This document shows positions 1 to 9,693 of a stretch of 64,000 bases of DNA, in pieces. Both the position numbers and the translations under genes were made by a program. The notes below the pieces were generated by a model. The model was not told where the DNA came from. It did not search any database and worked only from the letters and a program-made list of their open reading frames with translations. The stretch comes from Tolypocladium sp. Sup5 PDA-1 (lineage: Eukaryota > Ascomycota > Sordariomycetes > Hypocreales > Ophiocordycipitaceae). The first letter of the stretch is position 1, and each line of letters opens with the position of its first letter. The stretch spans positions 62,001 to 126,000 of the forward strand of contig JPHH03000042.1 in assembly GCA_000750105.3 (NCBI GenBank), in the 5' to 3' direction.

Positions 1-180
1 TGGAAGTACCACACGCACATCCTGCAGTTTGACGGGCAGGGCAACTACGTGTTTACGAAGCTTGACGCGGACAGGCGGATGAAGCTCGAGGATGAGCGGG
101 AGGAGCTCGAGGTGAAGCTGAGGCAGGTGCCCGAGCTGGAGCGGAGGATGGAGGAGCTGGCGGCTTTGCAGAGAGGATAA
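1..180 (+). CDS. C-terminal end of an unidentified coiled-coil protein (partial)
   Basis: The window opens inside an open frame that runs for 59 codons to a TAA at 178-180. The tail starts WKYHTHILQFDGQG and then becomes a strongly charged helix rich in Glu, Arg and Leu (ERRMEELAAL near the end), which looks like a coiled coil. The upstream part lies outside the window, so the start, the total length and any catalytic domain cannot be judged. I do not recognise the family. The high GC content and codon use match the neighbouring genes, and the frame is clean, so this is very likely real coding sequence. Confidence 0.6.
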   Translation, partial: WKYHTHILQFDGQGNYVFTKLDADRRMKLEDEREELEVKLRQVPELERRMEELAALQRG

Positions 181-760
181 ATGGAGGATGGCGAGAGCAG
201 GAGATATCACACCGGGATTTGAACTATTTGTGGTAACACAGGAGAGATACACCGGCATCAAATATGTACAACACAGCCGTTTAGATGACCCGGCTCCTGG
301 GACGTTGGTCCAACAAGACGATTGCCCCTAGAGCATCTCGTGTCTCCGCCGCTCCTCGAGCCGGCCTGTTTTCTGTTTCTTCGTCACCAGGCGGTATCAA
401 TGCGCCTTATTCTCTGTCCCTTGATCTCTGTCCAACAGAGAGATATCTGATATTCTGCCACATCCATCTCTATCTATACAATAGGAAAGCAAGCACGCTC
501 AAGCCAGACCTGCAAAACCCAACATCACTCACAGTCCGCAACCTCCGGCATCCGGCTCGGATGAAACCGACAACTCTCCCTGTGCGCGCTGTTGTCCCTC
601 GCCAGGATCTGCCTGTGATCCGCACCGCAATCGTAGCAAAATTCGTGTTTGCAACTGGTGCCTGCGAGTTGTCAGCCACAGACTGCGCGAGGTATTCCCC
701 CTGGCGGGTGTGTGTGTGTGTGTGTGTGTGTGACATTGTCGTCGAGCGGTTTGAGGTCCG
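181..760. other. Intergenic, 3' ends of two convergent genes
   Basis: This stretch separates the end of the partial gene from the stop codon of the RBR ligase on the other strand. Long frames exist on both strands but they overlap a GT microsatellite and show no family signature, so I regard the stretch as 3' untranslated and spacer DNA. Confidence 0.5.
708..731. repeat. (GT)12 microsatellite
   Basis: A perfect run of twelve GT units lies about 30 nt downstream of the stop codon of the RBR ligase gene (which is read on the minus strand), so it probably falls in its 3' untranslated region. It is read as CA repeats in that transcript. Confidence 0.95.
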
Positions 761-2960
761 CTAGAAGCGGTAGTTGATGCAGTTGATGCTGTGACCGCCG
801 GTCCACGTCTCGTGGCAGGACCAGCAGAACTCGTGGCGACACTTGATGCCTGCGATGGTTGTTGGTTTCGACTTGCTTGGGTGGGATATGTGATGTGGAG
901 GAGGGTTGGACCTTGCGTGGGGATGGGGATAGGGATATGAAGACGATTCTAAGCGGAACAGGGGAAACTTACAAGTCATGTGTGAACTGTGAAAAACATG
1001 TTAGCCAAATGACTCAGATGGTGTTACAGATGCTGGACACGCACCAGCCCTCGTTCTTCTCAATCGCCCACCCGCACCCCGGACAAGGCCTCGTCGTCTT
1101 GCTAACCGTCTCCCGGCTCTGCCTCTCCTCCCTCTGCCTCCGCGCAATGATCCGCCGCGCCAGGGCCGCCGCCTTGATCGCCCGCTCCCGCTCCTCGTGG
1201 CACCTCTCCTCGCGCCGGCGCGTCTCGGCCCGGTCCTCCGCCAGCAGCCCCTGGGCCATGGCCCTGTCGGCGTCCACCTGCGCCCTCTGCGCCTGCGACA
1301 GCTCCTCGTTCTCCATCTCGATCCGGGAGCGGAAGTTCTCGGGGTCCGCGAGCAGCCGGTCGTACTCGTCGCACGACAGGTTCTCGTGCCAGGGGACGTT
1401 GTGCTGGAAGCAGGACCGGTGGTCGCAGTGTAGGCACCTTACGATCGGCTGTTCCCGGCCGGACTCGTGGATCTGGCCGGAGCCGCAGCCGGATGTACAC
1501 CAAATGAAGTTTACTGCTTGAGACATGGCAGCCCTCAGAGCCAGGGTCTCGTATCTAAGGTGCTGCTGTTAGCCTTCTCGTCCCGGGTCAACGTACACAG
1601 CAGCACCTACCGTAGGAAAGTCGCCGCATCCGCGAAGCGCTGAATGTCGACATACTCCAGCAGCTCCTTGCACTCTGGACAGCGAATCTCGGTCCAAAGC
1701 CTGTTGTTCAAATCACACTTGATGGACATACTCACACAGTCTAAGCACGTTGAAGGGGGGTGCTTGCAGGTCGCCGTCAAGGAGAAGCGAGGAAACAAGG
1801 CCACCTCCTTGGTCTCCATGCAGACGGCACAGTCGCGCTCGCCACTGAGGTGCTCTGCCGGGGTTCGTTGACGAGTGACGACGATACAGGGGGCATCTGC
1901 CGCCTTTGAATACCGCTGTCCAAAGCTGGGGAAGAAATCTTCTCAGTACGGCTCGGCAATAAAGAGATTCAAGGAAACAATAAGAAGCAAAATGCCAGTA
2001 ACAGCACAGCCTGGAGAGAGCATGAGCTTGGGCTCTGCCATCATCTAAAAGGCGCCTGGCATACGGGAAAGTGACAGAGACGACGACTCGGGGCGCCTAC
2101 CTGAAATCATCAGCTAACTCGCCTCCATTATCACCGCATTGATCCAGCCGACGGAGATACGCCACCGTCATGGCAAGATCCTGCTGCTCACAGAGGGCAA
2201 CGTACGGGTTTGTAGAGGCAGAGTCATCGGAGACGGTCCTAACCTCCTGAGTGGCTGGAGGTGGTGGCGTCTCGGGTTCGTCTCCAGAGTCGAAGCCGGC
2301 GAGGATGGAGGAGGGAACCGGGCCATAGCCAGGCTCCCTCGCTGGCGTCGTTCGCGCTGGAGGCGCTTGTGATTCTGAGAGGTGGTTGGAGGTCGATGTT
2401 GGCGTGGTTGTGCTGAAATCGTCGTTGAGGAGGTCCGAGTTAGGTTGATACCGAAACTTGGGCCGTGAAGATTGCTCATCAGACGGCCCTGGTTCGTCCA
2501 TAGGAGGGTTGCTGTCTGGAGTATCTGGTTCCGTGGTGCCTCGAGCGGCCGCTTTCGCCTCCTCATCCGTCTCCTCGTCATCCACGAGCCAGATGGACTC
2601 GTCGTCCCCTCCAAAGCCCTCCATAATAGCAGGATTCACCCTGTAGTAGCGTGACATGTTGGAGCCGAGCATATCGCTCTTCGCCACCGATGCCTCGGTA
2701 AAGGGCACGTATTTGGGCGTAAACGGATCAGGGTCCTGCTCGTCTTCCGGCTCGGGTTCCGGCTCCGGATCCTCCTGAAATCGCAGCTGGCTCGCCTCCG
2801 CCTCCGAGGGCACGATTGGCTGTTCGGTTTGTATTGAGGGCTCGCGAGAATGGGGCTTTATGCTCGTACTGGGGTCGTTGGTGGCGGGCGAGCTGAGCGT
2901 CTTGGGGGACTTGCGCCCACGGAGAGCAGCTTCGGCCTTTTTCTTGAGTGACTGAAACAT
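761..2960 (-). CDS. RBR (RING-IBR-RING) E3 ubiquitin ligase, 595 aa
   Basis: Five exons fit: 2960-2101, 1925-1611, 1554-1045, 986-973 and 849-761. The first 285 residues are acidic, Pro/Ser-rich and probably disordered. RING1 begins near residue 319 (CAVCMETK) and continues with CKHPPSTCLDC and CPEC. The IBR follows around residues 411-460 (WCTSGCG, CLHCDHRSC, HENLSC). A charged helical linker leads to the Rcat domain near residue 548, with CPGCGWAIEKNEGC, then C567, C570, C575 and C578 in IKCRHEFCWSC. RBR ligases carry ubiquitin on an Rcat cysteine as a thioester; C567 would correspond to that position by alignment from memory. Exon 4 is only 14 nt and is required to keep the Rcat cysteines. 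I chose the start at 2960 (MFQSLKKK) because the longer frame has no plausible N-terminus. Substrate is unknown. Confidence 0.85.
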
Positions 2961-3845
2961 GCTGCGACCGCAACGGTCTCGTGGAGACGGAGAAAGGCAA
3001 AGCAAAAAAGGTCAACAGTGTCGCGGAGGCATGGTATGAGCCGGAAACGAGGGCGGGAGAGAGGTGTCTGTCGAGCTGAACCGAGAGGTGTAAGACGATG
3101 GGGGCGTTTGCTCACCGATGCTGTCACCTGACTGGCCAATCTGGAACAAGAATGTTCGATGAGCGACGTGAACATGAAGCCAACCTGCTCAGGGGAACTC
3201 GTGTGAACGAATGATGGCATTGACTCTCAATCACATCCATCCAATGGATTACGGCCAGCGGAAGGCACCTACGAGTAGCCTGCGCCCGCTGAAGCTGCTG
3301 CGCCCCGCCATCGCCATGGGGCTCTCCCCGCCCGGACGCCCTGTTTTAGGCGGGTCGATCGTGCCTGGGCAGCTTCTAGCGCACTCCCAGGCACCGGACC
3401 CTGCTCCCCCCAGCCGTCCAGGCTGTACCTGTACTTCCATCGTACTTCGTGCTTCAACGTCCACCAGTCGCAACACCATCCATGGATACGTGCATCTTCA
3501 GCCGCAACAGGAGCCCAGGCAGGCTGCAGTGTCCGGGGCTATGGATTTCCGAGGCTCTTTACTGGCACCACGTGTTCCAGGAGGAAGTGCATCACGGGCG
3601 GCGGAACGTCCACCGTCCTGGCATCCGCGCGCCCGTGTAAGTGCTTCGCGTGGTGTGAGTTGTCTCTAGTATTGTTTAATCAATATTATTGTCCCCAACG
3701 CAGTCCAGGGTATTGCGAATAAACCAAATGTGCATACCCGGTCCGAATTGGACCCAATTGCCTGATATCTTGCCCCATGATGGGATTCTACAAGTACATC
3801 ATCGCCTTGTCCAGCATCGTCCCAAGCCCAGCAATAATCCTCTCC
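2961..3845. promoter_or_regulatory. Gene-free stretch with the RBR ligase promoter
   Basis: About 880 nt between the start of the RBR gene and the stop of the next minus-strand gene. It must hold the RBR promoter and 5' UTR and the 3' end of the neighbour's spacer. I see no further gene; the open frames here have no family signature. Confidence 0.4.
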
Positions 3846-5678
3846 TCATCCCCAACGAAACGACGAGGTCCAACTGCTCTCCGACCTCTCGCTCTTCGCC
3901 CCGAAATACAGCTGCGAGACAATCGTCCTGTCCCCACTGTCCACAAACTTCTTGCGCCTCTCCTCCGGCCCCCACGCCACCAGCATCCGCTGCCTCCGCA
4001 CCGTCATGGGCTCCTTGATGGCGTCCCGCTGCCCAATCTGCCGCATGCACAGCGCCGGCACCACAGTGCATATGTTGACCAGGTGGTGGTGCAGCTCCGT
4101 CTTCGACGGCTGCGGGTCCAGCTTGGCCAGGCTGAACGCCTTGCGGTTCTGCAGGATGTTGCGGCAGTCAAGCTTGTCGAGCACGGCGATGAACTCGGGC
4201 GACGCGATGAGTTGGCTGTTGGAGCCCCAGGCCATGAATGGGTTCGCGTCGAGGTAGAAGTGGTGAGTCGATACCTGGAACTTTTCGTAGAGCTTCATCG
4301 CAGGCTCAATGCAGTGGTTTTCGATGCCCTCGCAGAGCCACTGCGTCTTGTCTTTCTTGCAAAACACTTTGAGGACCGACCCCAGTTCCAATGTCATGTC
4401 CTTGCGGCGTCTCTCACGGACAGACTTGAACTGGGGCGCACTGAGCAGGGCATTGTATGCTTCGGCGGTCCATGTGCGGACCGAGAATAGATCTACATGT
4501 TGCTGTCAGCGTCCACATTCACCTCGATGGAGGGACAGACCGGCTCACCCCTCTTGGGCTCAACTGTAGTCTGCAACAGGTTCTCCACAAAGCTGATGAT
4601 TTCCGTGTAATGCTGAATCGACCCGTAGAGAATCTTTTGAAAGATGTTGTCGTGCAGGTAGCGCAGTATTACACCCACGATAATGTCCTCGTCCGTCTCG
4701 GGCAGCATCGATGCGTGAACCAGGTCGGGATACTGACGAAGAGTCTTTTTGAACCTCATGGCATCAGAGGGCCGATGGCGGGCGTGGGACATGATCTCTT
4801 CGGTACCGACAGTGACGTCGTCCAGCACGGGGTCCATGAGCTTCTGAACCCAGTCCTGGACGCCTTCAACCAGGTCATCGTACTCCTGCAGTGTCCAGTG
4901 AGCAAACGTACACTTCTTGTGTGTCACTATGACTTACTCGTCCAACTTCCTCGGGCGTCATATCTTTGCGATAGGGCTGGAGACTGAAAATGTGCGACTG
5001 CGCGTCGCTCAGCTGCTCCTTGAGAAAGCGCTTCTCGTCCCGCAGCTTCTCAATCTCCTTGGTGAGGGCCCGCGTGTCCTTGGAGATGTCGCTCATGCCA
5101 GCGTCGACGAGCTGCTTCATTTCGACTACCCGCTCCGAGGCCCGCTCGGCTTTCTCCTCGGCAATCTGGCGCTCCCTGGTGAGGGCGTTGATGGTCGCGT
5201 AGAGTTCTTGGATGATGTGTGCCTGGTTGAGAGCGGCGCCGCCACCGAAGCCCATGCCCCCGAATTCTTGCGTGTCTCCAAAGTCTGCTTCGAAGCTCTT
5301 GGCGCCGATGCCGAAATCATCTAGGGATGCCGACCTGGAGCGCGAGCGGACTCTGGAGTCGTCTGGGTGTTCTTCCTCGGTGCCGCCCTCGTCCATGTCT
5401 TCGTGGACAACGTCTCGAGCGTCGATTGGCATGCTGTACTTGCGAACAGGTACCTGCTCTAGGGGGAGTGAATCAGACTTGTGCTGCGCTGTGAATTGGT
5501 GCGAGTCTTCCTGAGCCCCGTCGCCTGTTTCTGTTTCCGTTTGCCTGGTCCCATCGTGAGCCTTTGGGGGTTTTGGCGGCGGCTTCGTCCTGTCCTTGGC
5601 TGCGGCTGCTTCGCTATAAGACACCTTGACGCGCATGCTGCCCAGGGGAATTGTGCCGGGTCCGGTTCCTGACGACAT
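3846..5678 (-). CDS. Conserved-looking fungal protein with central coiled coil, unknown function, 574 aa
   Basis: Three exons join in frame: 5678-4938, 4885-4549 and 4492-3846, with 52- and 56-nt introns that have CTCAC and CTGAC branch sites. The N-terminus (MSSGTGPGTIPLGSMRVKVS) is followed by a low-complexity acidic and RS-rich section (RVRSRSRSASLDDFG). Residues about 160-245 form a predicted coiled coil (INALTRERQIAEEKAE, EIEKLRDEKRFLKEQL). The second half is a globular, mostly helical domain (EYDDLVEGVQDWVQKLMDPV, RTWTAEAYNALLSAP, HLVNICTVVPALCMRQIGQR). I do not recognise an enzyme or a named domain. An in-frame ATG at 5720 would add 14 residues; I prefer 5678 because the extension looks like untranslated sequence. 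The clean joins and the balanced composition make it a real gene. Confidence 0.7.
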
Positions 5679-6891
5679 GGTGTCTTGACTTGCTGTTTTC
5701 TGCTGGAAGGCGAGGTCCAAGCCAGGTCGAGATATCTCGGCTCAACGGGTGGTTTCAAGCGAGTTCCTGAGCCCAGGGGCACGGTAGTCAAGAGTAGGGC
5801 TGTCAACGACCGTTCGGTCGAGAGTGATATCATACACTGGCAAGGCTCGACGAGGCAACCCTCGAAAGCGAACGCAGATAGAGCCCAGGACCTGCGCGTA
5901 GGGCAGTGCAGCAGCTGGGTCAAACTGCGGCCGTCTGCTGCCGGCAACCATTCCCACGGCCATGCTTGCGCCCCTGTCGAGGTGGGACAGCATGCGACTA
6001 TCTGGCTCCGAGATGGATGGGTTGGTGCATGGCTGGCTTGTGGTACCGGTACTCCGCACGAGATCTGGACAAGGGAGGTTGCCCAAGGGAACCTGCAATT
6101 CAGCCCCGGAACGGTGTGGCAGGCGCCGCTAGCCCTGTGACGAGCTGCGGTTGCCTGCCGTCGTCGACGGCATTCATTCAGTGATTCACCACAAGTCACA
6201 AGAGTTGAGCCGCCGCCAACAAACAAGAGTTCAAGCTCTCGTTTGAGAGACGATCAAGCGCTCGTTTGAGAGACAAACTCAAGACCGCGGCCCAAAACCT
6301 GCATTTGCAGCAACTGGCTCGGCGATGGATCACGGCCTGGAGCTGCGGCTTTCAGCTCGATTCAGCCACCGCGGCATCAACTGCCATGCCAGTCTGCCAC
6401 GCCCTTTCAACCTCTCAAGTTCTCAACGAGGCAGACTCGAGCCATCTGGACTGGTTTCTTCGCTGCCTGCAGCACCCCCCTTGGCGATAACCTAGTCAAC
6501 TCCTCCACCACCCTCATGGACTCCCAGCGCTAAAGCAGGGCGAAAGGGCATGCCCAATCAGGGAAGGGAATTCGGCACTGGACGGCAGCCCAGGGGCTCC
6601 TTGTGAGTCGTGCCACACACCTGGCGGCTCTTCTCCCGTCCGCTGCGCCCCGGGTTCTCCAAGGCGCAGGGTGCCTGACACAGGCCGGGTGCGGGCTGTC
6701 CATGAGGTGTACCAAGCACTCGAGGGCATCGTTTGCTCGTACATAATGTCTGCCGATCGAGACTCAAGCTGCTGCCTCTCTTTGTTCTGTACTGCGTCTG
6801 TGCCGTCGTCCCATGTTCATACAGGGAGTTGTTACCGCTTTGCGTCGGCATCCCGTATAAGTGAAGCTGCCCGACAGGGCACAGGATCGCC
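5679..6891. promoter_or_regulatory. Divergent intergenic region
   Basis: This 1.2 kb separates two divergently transcribed genes and should hold both promoters. It has a short duplicated hairpin motif (6232-6274, listed separately). The open frames on both strands are mutual shadows in GC-rich DNA with no recognisable protein; I call no gene. Confidence 0.45.
6232..6274. repeat. Two near-identical 20-bp units, each with a small hairpin
   Basis: The 20-mer CAAGCTCTCGTTTGAGAGAC (6232-6251) recurs at 6255-6274 with one change (T to G at its sixth base), three bases apart. The core CTCTC-GTTT-GAGAG can fold into a hairpin. It sits about 620 nt upstream of the Hsp70-like start codon. Function unknown. 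Confidence 0.8.
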
Positions 6892-8822
6892 ATGGACTTT
6901 GAGAAACTCTCCATCAACGATCGCAAGGTCATCGTGGGCATCGACTTCGGCACCACGTACTCGGGCGTCGCCTGGGCCGAAACCCAGAGACCCGACCGGC
7001 GGACAGCAGTCACCAGCTGGCCCATCAGCAAGTCGGCCCGCGAGGGCGAGTCCTCGGACAAGGTTCCCACGAAGCTCAGATACGCGGGCAACGACGTGCA
7101 ATGGGGCTTCTCGATCCCCGTCACCGCGCCGCAGGAGGAGGTCATTGAGTGGTTCAAGCTGTGAGACTGATACCGGAGGCATACCCGCTGCGCCAGGTCT
7201 GTTCGTGTGTACTGACAGGTGCATCAGCGATCTGGATCCTTCGCTGCAAAACATTGGCCAGGCCGTCACCACAGACGCCGGCCGCGGCGGCCGCAACGCC
7301 GAGAAGCTCGTCACCGACTACATGTCCGCCCTGGGCGACCACCTCATGTACACGCTCCGCGAGAAGCTCGGCGACAGCGTCGTCAAGAGCACGCCCCTCG
7401 AGTTCGTCGTCACCGTCCCCGCCATCTGGAGCGACCTCGCCAAGGACAAGACCAAGAAGGCCTGCCAGAGGGCCTCCGGCCTGTCCGCCACCAAGCAGCC
7501 CATCCACCTCGTCTCCGAGCCCGAGGCCGCGGCCATCTACGCGCTCCACGGGCTCGACCCCCACGGGATCATGGTAGACGATACCGTTGTCGTCGTCGAC
7601 GCGGGCGGCGGCACCGTCGACCTCATCTCATACACCATCACGGGCCTCAAGCCCATCCTCCAGGTCCAGGAGGCCGCCCCTGGCTCAGGGGCGCTCTGCG
7701 GCTCGACATTTCTCAACATGCGCTTCGCCAAGTTCCTCAAGGCCAAACTCGGAAAGGAGGACGGATTCGACGACGAGGTCCTCGCCGAGGCCATGGAGGT
7801 CTTCGAGAAGAAGGTCAAGCGCCAGTTCACCCTCAGCGCCGCCCCGGACGAGACTTTCACCATCCCCGTCGGCGGCCTCGCCAACAACAAGGCCCTCGGC
7901 ATCACGCGCGGACGCTACGCCCTCAAGGCCTCGGACCTGCAGACCATCTTCGAGCCCGTCGTGCTCGAGGTCATCAAGCTCATCAAGGACCAGATCACAG
8001 CCAGCGCGGTGCCCATCAAGGCGGTCCTCCTCGTCGGCGGCTTCGGCGCCTCCAACTACCTCAAGGAGCGCGTGCGCAACTCTGTCGACCGCCGCATCCA
8101 GATCATGCAGCCGCCCAACGCCTGGCAGGCCGTCGTCCAGGGCGCCGTCATGAAGGGCCTCGCCAACGGCGCCCCCGAGCAGCTGACCATGGTGCAGGTG
8201 CAGAATCGCAAGGCGCGGAAGCACTACGGCACCGAGTGGCGGACGCGGTTCGATGAGAAGCTGCACCCGCACCTCAAGAGCAAGCGGCAGTGGTGTGGCC
8301 TGGACGGCTGCTACAAGATATACGCCATGGAGTGGTTCATCGTCAGAGTGCGTGTGGCCCTGATTTCCCTCTAGTCAACCGAGAGTGCAGCCAACTAACA
8401 ATCTCTGTTCCCCCGAACCCAGGGCGACCGCGTCTCGGAAAACGAGCCCTTCTTCACCTCCTTTGTCTGGACCGGCCTCGTCAGCCAGGGCCGCATCCGC
8501 AAGATCAAGATGGACATCTACAGCGACCGCACCCTCCGCGACGCCCCCGTCGCCCGCGACGACAACGTCCACCTGCTGTCCAAGGTCGAGGCCGACGTGA
8601 GCCACATCCCCGAGCACATGCTCGCCCGCCGCCAAGGCAGCGACGGCCAGTGGTACTACGAGTTGCGCTGCAAGATCGAGGCTGTGTACCTGTCTGCGTC
8701 GACGACGTACACGCTGCTGTATAACAGTACGCTTACCCCCTTTTCCCGCGGGCGGTGGTGCGTTCGCTAACTATCGCGTGTTAGATCAGAGATACAACAC
8801 CGTCACTTGCGAATACGTGTAG
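6892..8822 (+). CDS. Hsp70-like (HSPA12-type) actin-fold ATPase, 576 aa
   Basis: Four exons join in frame: 6892-7160, 7228-8347, 8423-8726 and 8785-8822. The protein begins MDFEKLSINDRKVIVGIDFG, so the phosphate-1 loop DFGTTYSGVAW lies at about residues 18-28. The phosphate-2 motif DAGGGTVDL is near residue 235 and the adenosine motif LLVGGFGASNYL near residue 360. The C-terminal third replaces the classical Hsp70 substrate domain with a short divergent region ending NTVTCEYV. This arrangement is that of the numerous HSPA12A/B-like fungal proteins rather than of Ssa/Ssb chaperones: there is no EEVD-type tail and no substrate-binding lid. It should bind and hydrolyse ATP in the cytosol, but the client or partner cannot be told from sequence. 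The last exon is only 38 nt and was placed because the TAG acceptor keeps the frame. Confidence 0.82.
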
Positions 8823-9693
8823 ATGCGGGTAAATCGCTTTTGTATTTCTTGGGGCTGGATGCGGAGTAAAGGGGCGTTGGTCTTGCACGGCTTGGCTTGC
8901 ATGGATGGTGCTGTTGGTATAGCAAGCTTGGATACACAGTCGGCTCTCTGAATTATTGTCACGCTTGGTGACGTCGATCCCCCGGTTGCTATGGTTTAGG
9001 AGGTATAATAGGTTGCGATAGCAAGACCTCACGATACTCTTATCTAGATTGATCTTGTTTCTATTGCTGGCTCAATGTTCCCGCTCGTTCCTATACCTCT
9101 CCCTCGTTCCTGAATATTCCACTCGATCAGAAAATGGCCTTGAACTATTACCGAGTATTGTGGGTTAACGTCACTCGGGGCCAATCATTCAGAGATCAGA
9201 TTGTACAACACTTTTTTTGGCGTATGGAACAACCATTTATAAACTCATGCGCAAAATTTGAGACTTCGCCTCTCACACAATCATGTTACGTTTATCACAT
9301 GGTTCAAGCGGCATGTCAGTCAGTCTCTGATCAGATAGAACAGAAAGCCGAAAGGCGTGAAATTGGTATGACTATACACAGGCCTGTGGTATCCTGAACA
9401 CCAAGCTACAAAGACCCTCCTATCTGTCTGGACAAAGAAGAACAAGGTAGAAAAGAGGCATCAACACATCCTCCTGAATAAACGTATCAACACACCCCCC
9501 TGAAATAAACGTCTCAGCCACTTCCCCTTTATACAGCCTTTATGTTCAGCCGCCCACATGCTTCCTTCCCTTCTCTCACTCCTTTCGTTTTATACAAAGA
9601 CAAAATAAACTTTCGAATGTTAGTACCCGCCGGTGATGCGGTCAAGCGGCAGTATCAATCCAGCGCGAGCAGAGCAATCCAGCGCAACTGGTC
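8823..9693. other. Intergenic, 3' ends of convergent genes
   Basis: About 870 nt of lower-GC DNA between the stop of the Hsp70-like gene and the stop of the DOCK gene, which point toward each other. It contains both 3' UTRs. I see no gene, tRNA or repeat of note. Confidence 0.5.

Noticed and set aside
4892..4937. A 22-nt intron option in the unknown coiled-coil gene (GTAAGT to ACACAAG)
   Set aside because: Too short for a spliceosomal intron; the 52-nt alternative has a CTCAC branch site and keeps the frame.
7219..8256. 345-codon plus-strand frame rich in Arg/His/Pro
   Set aside because: A frame-shifted shadow of the Hsp70-like exon in GC-rich DNA.
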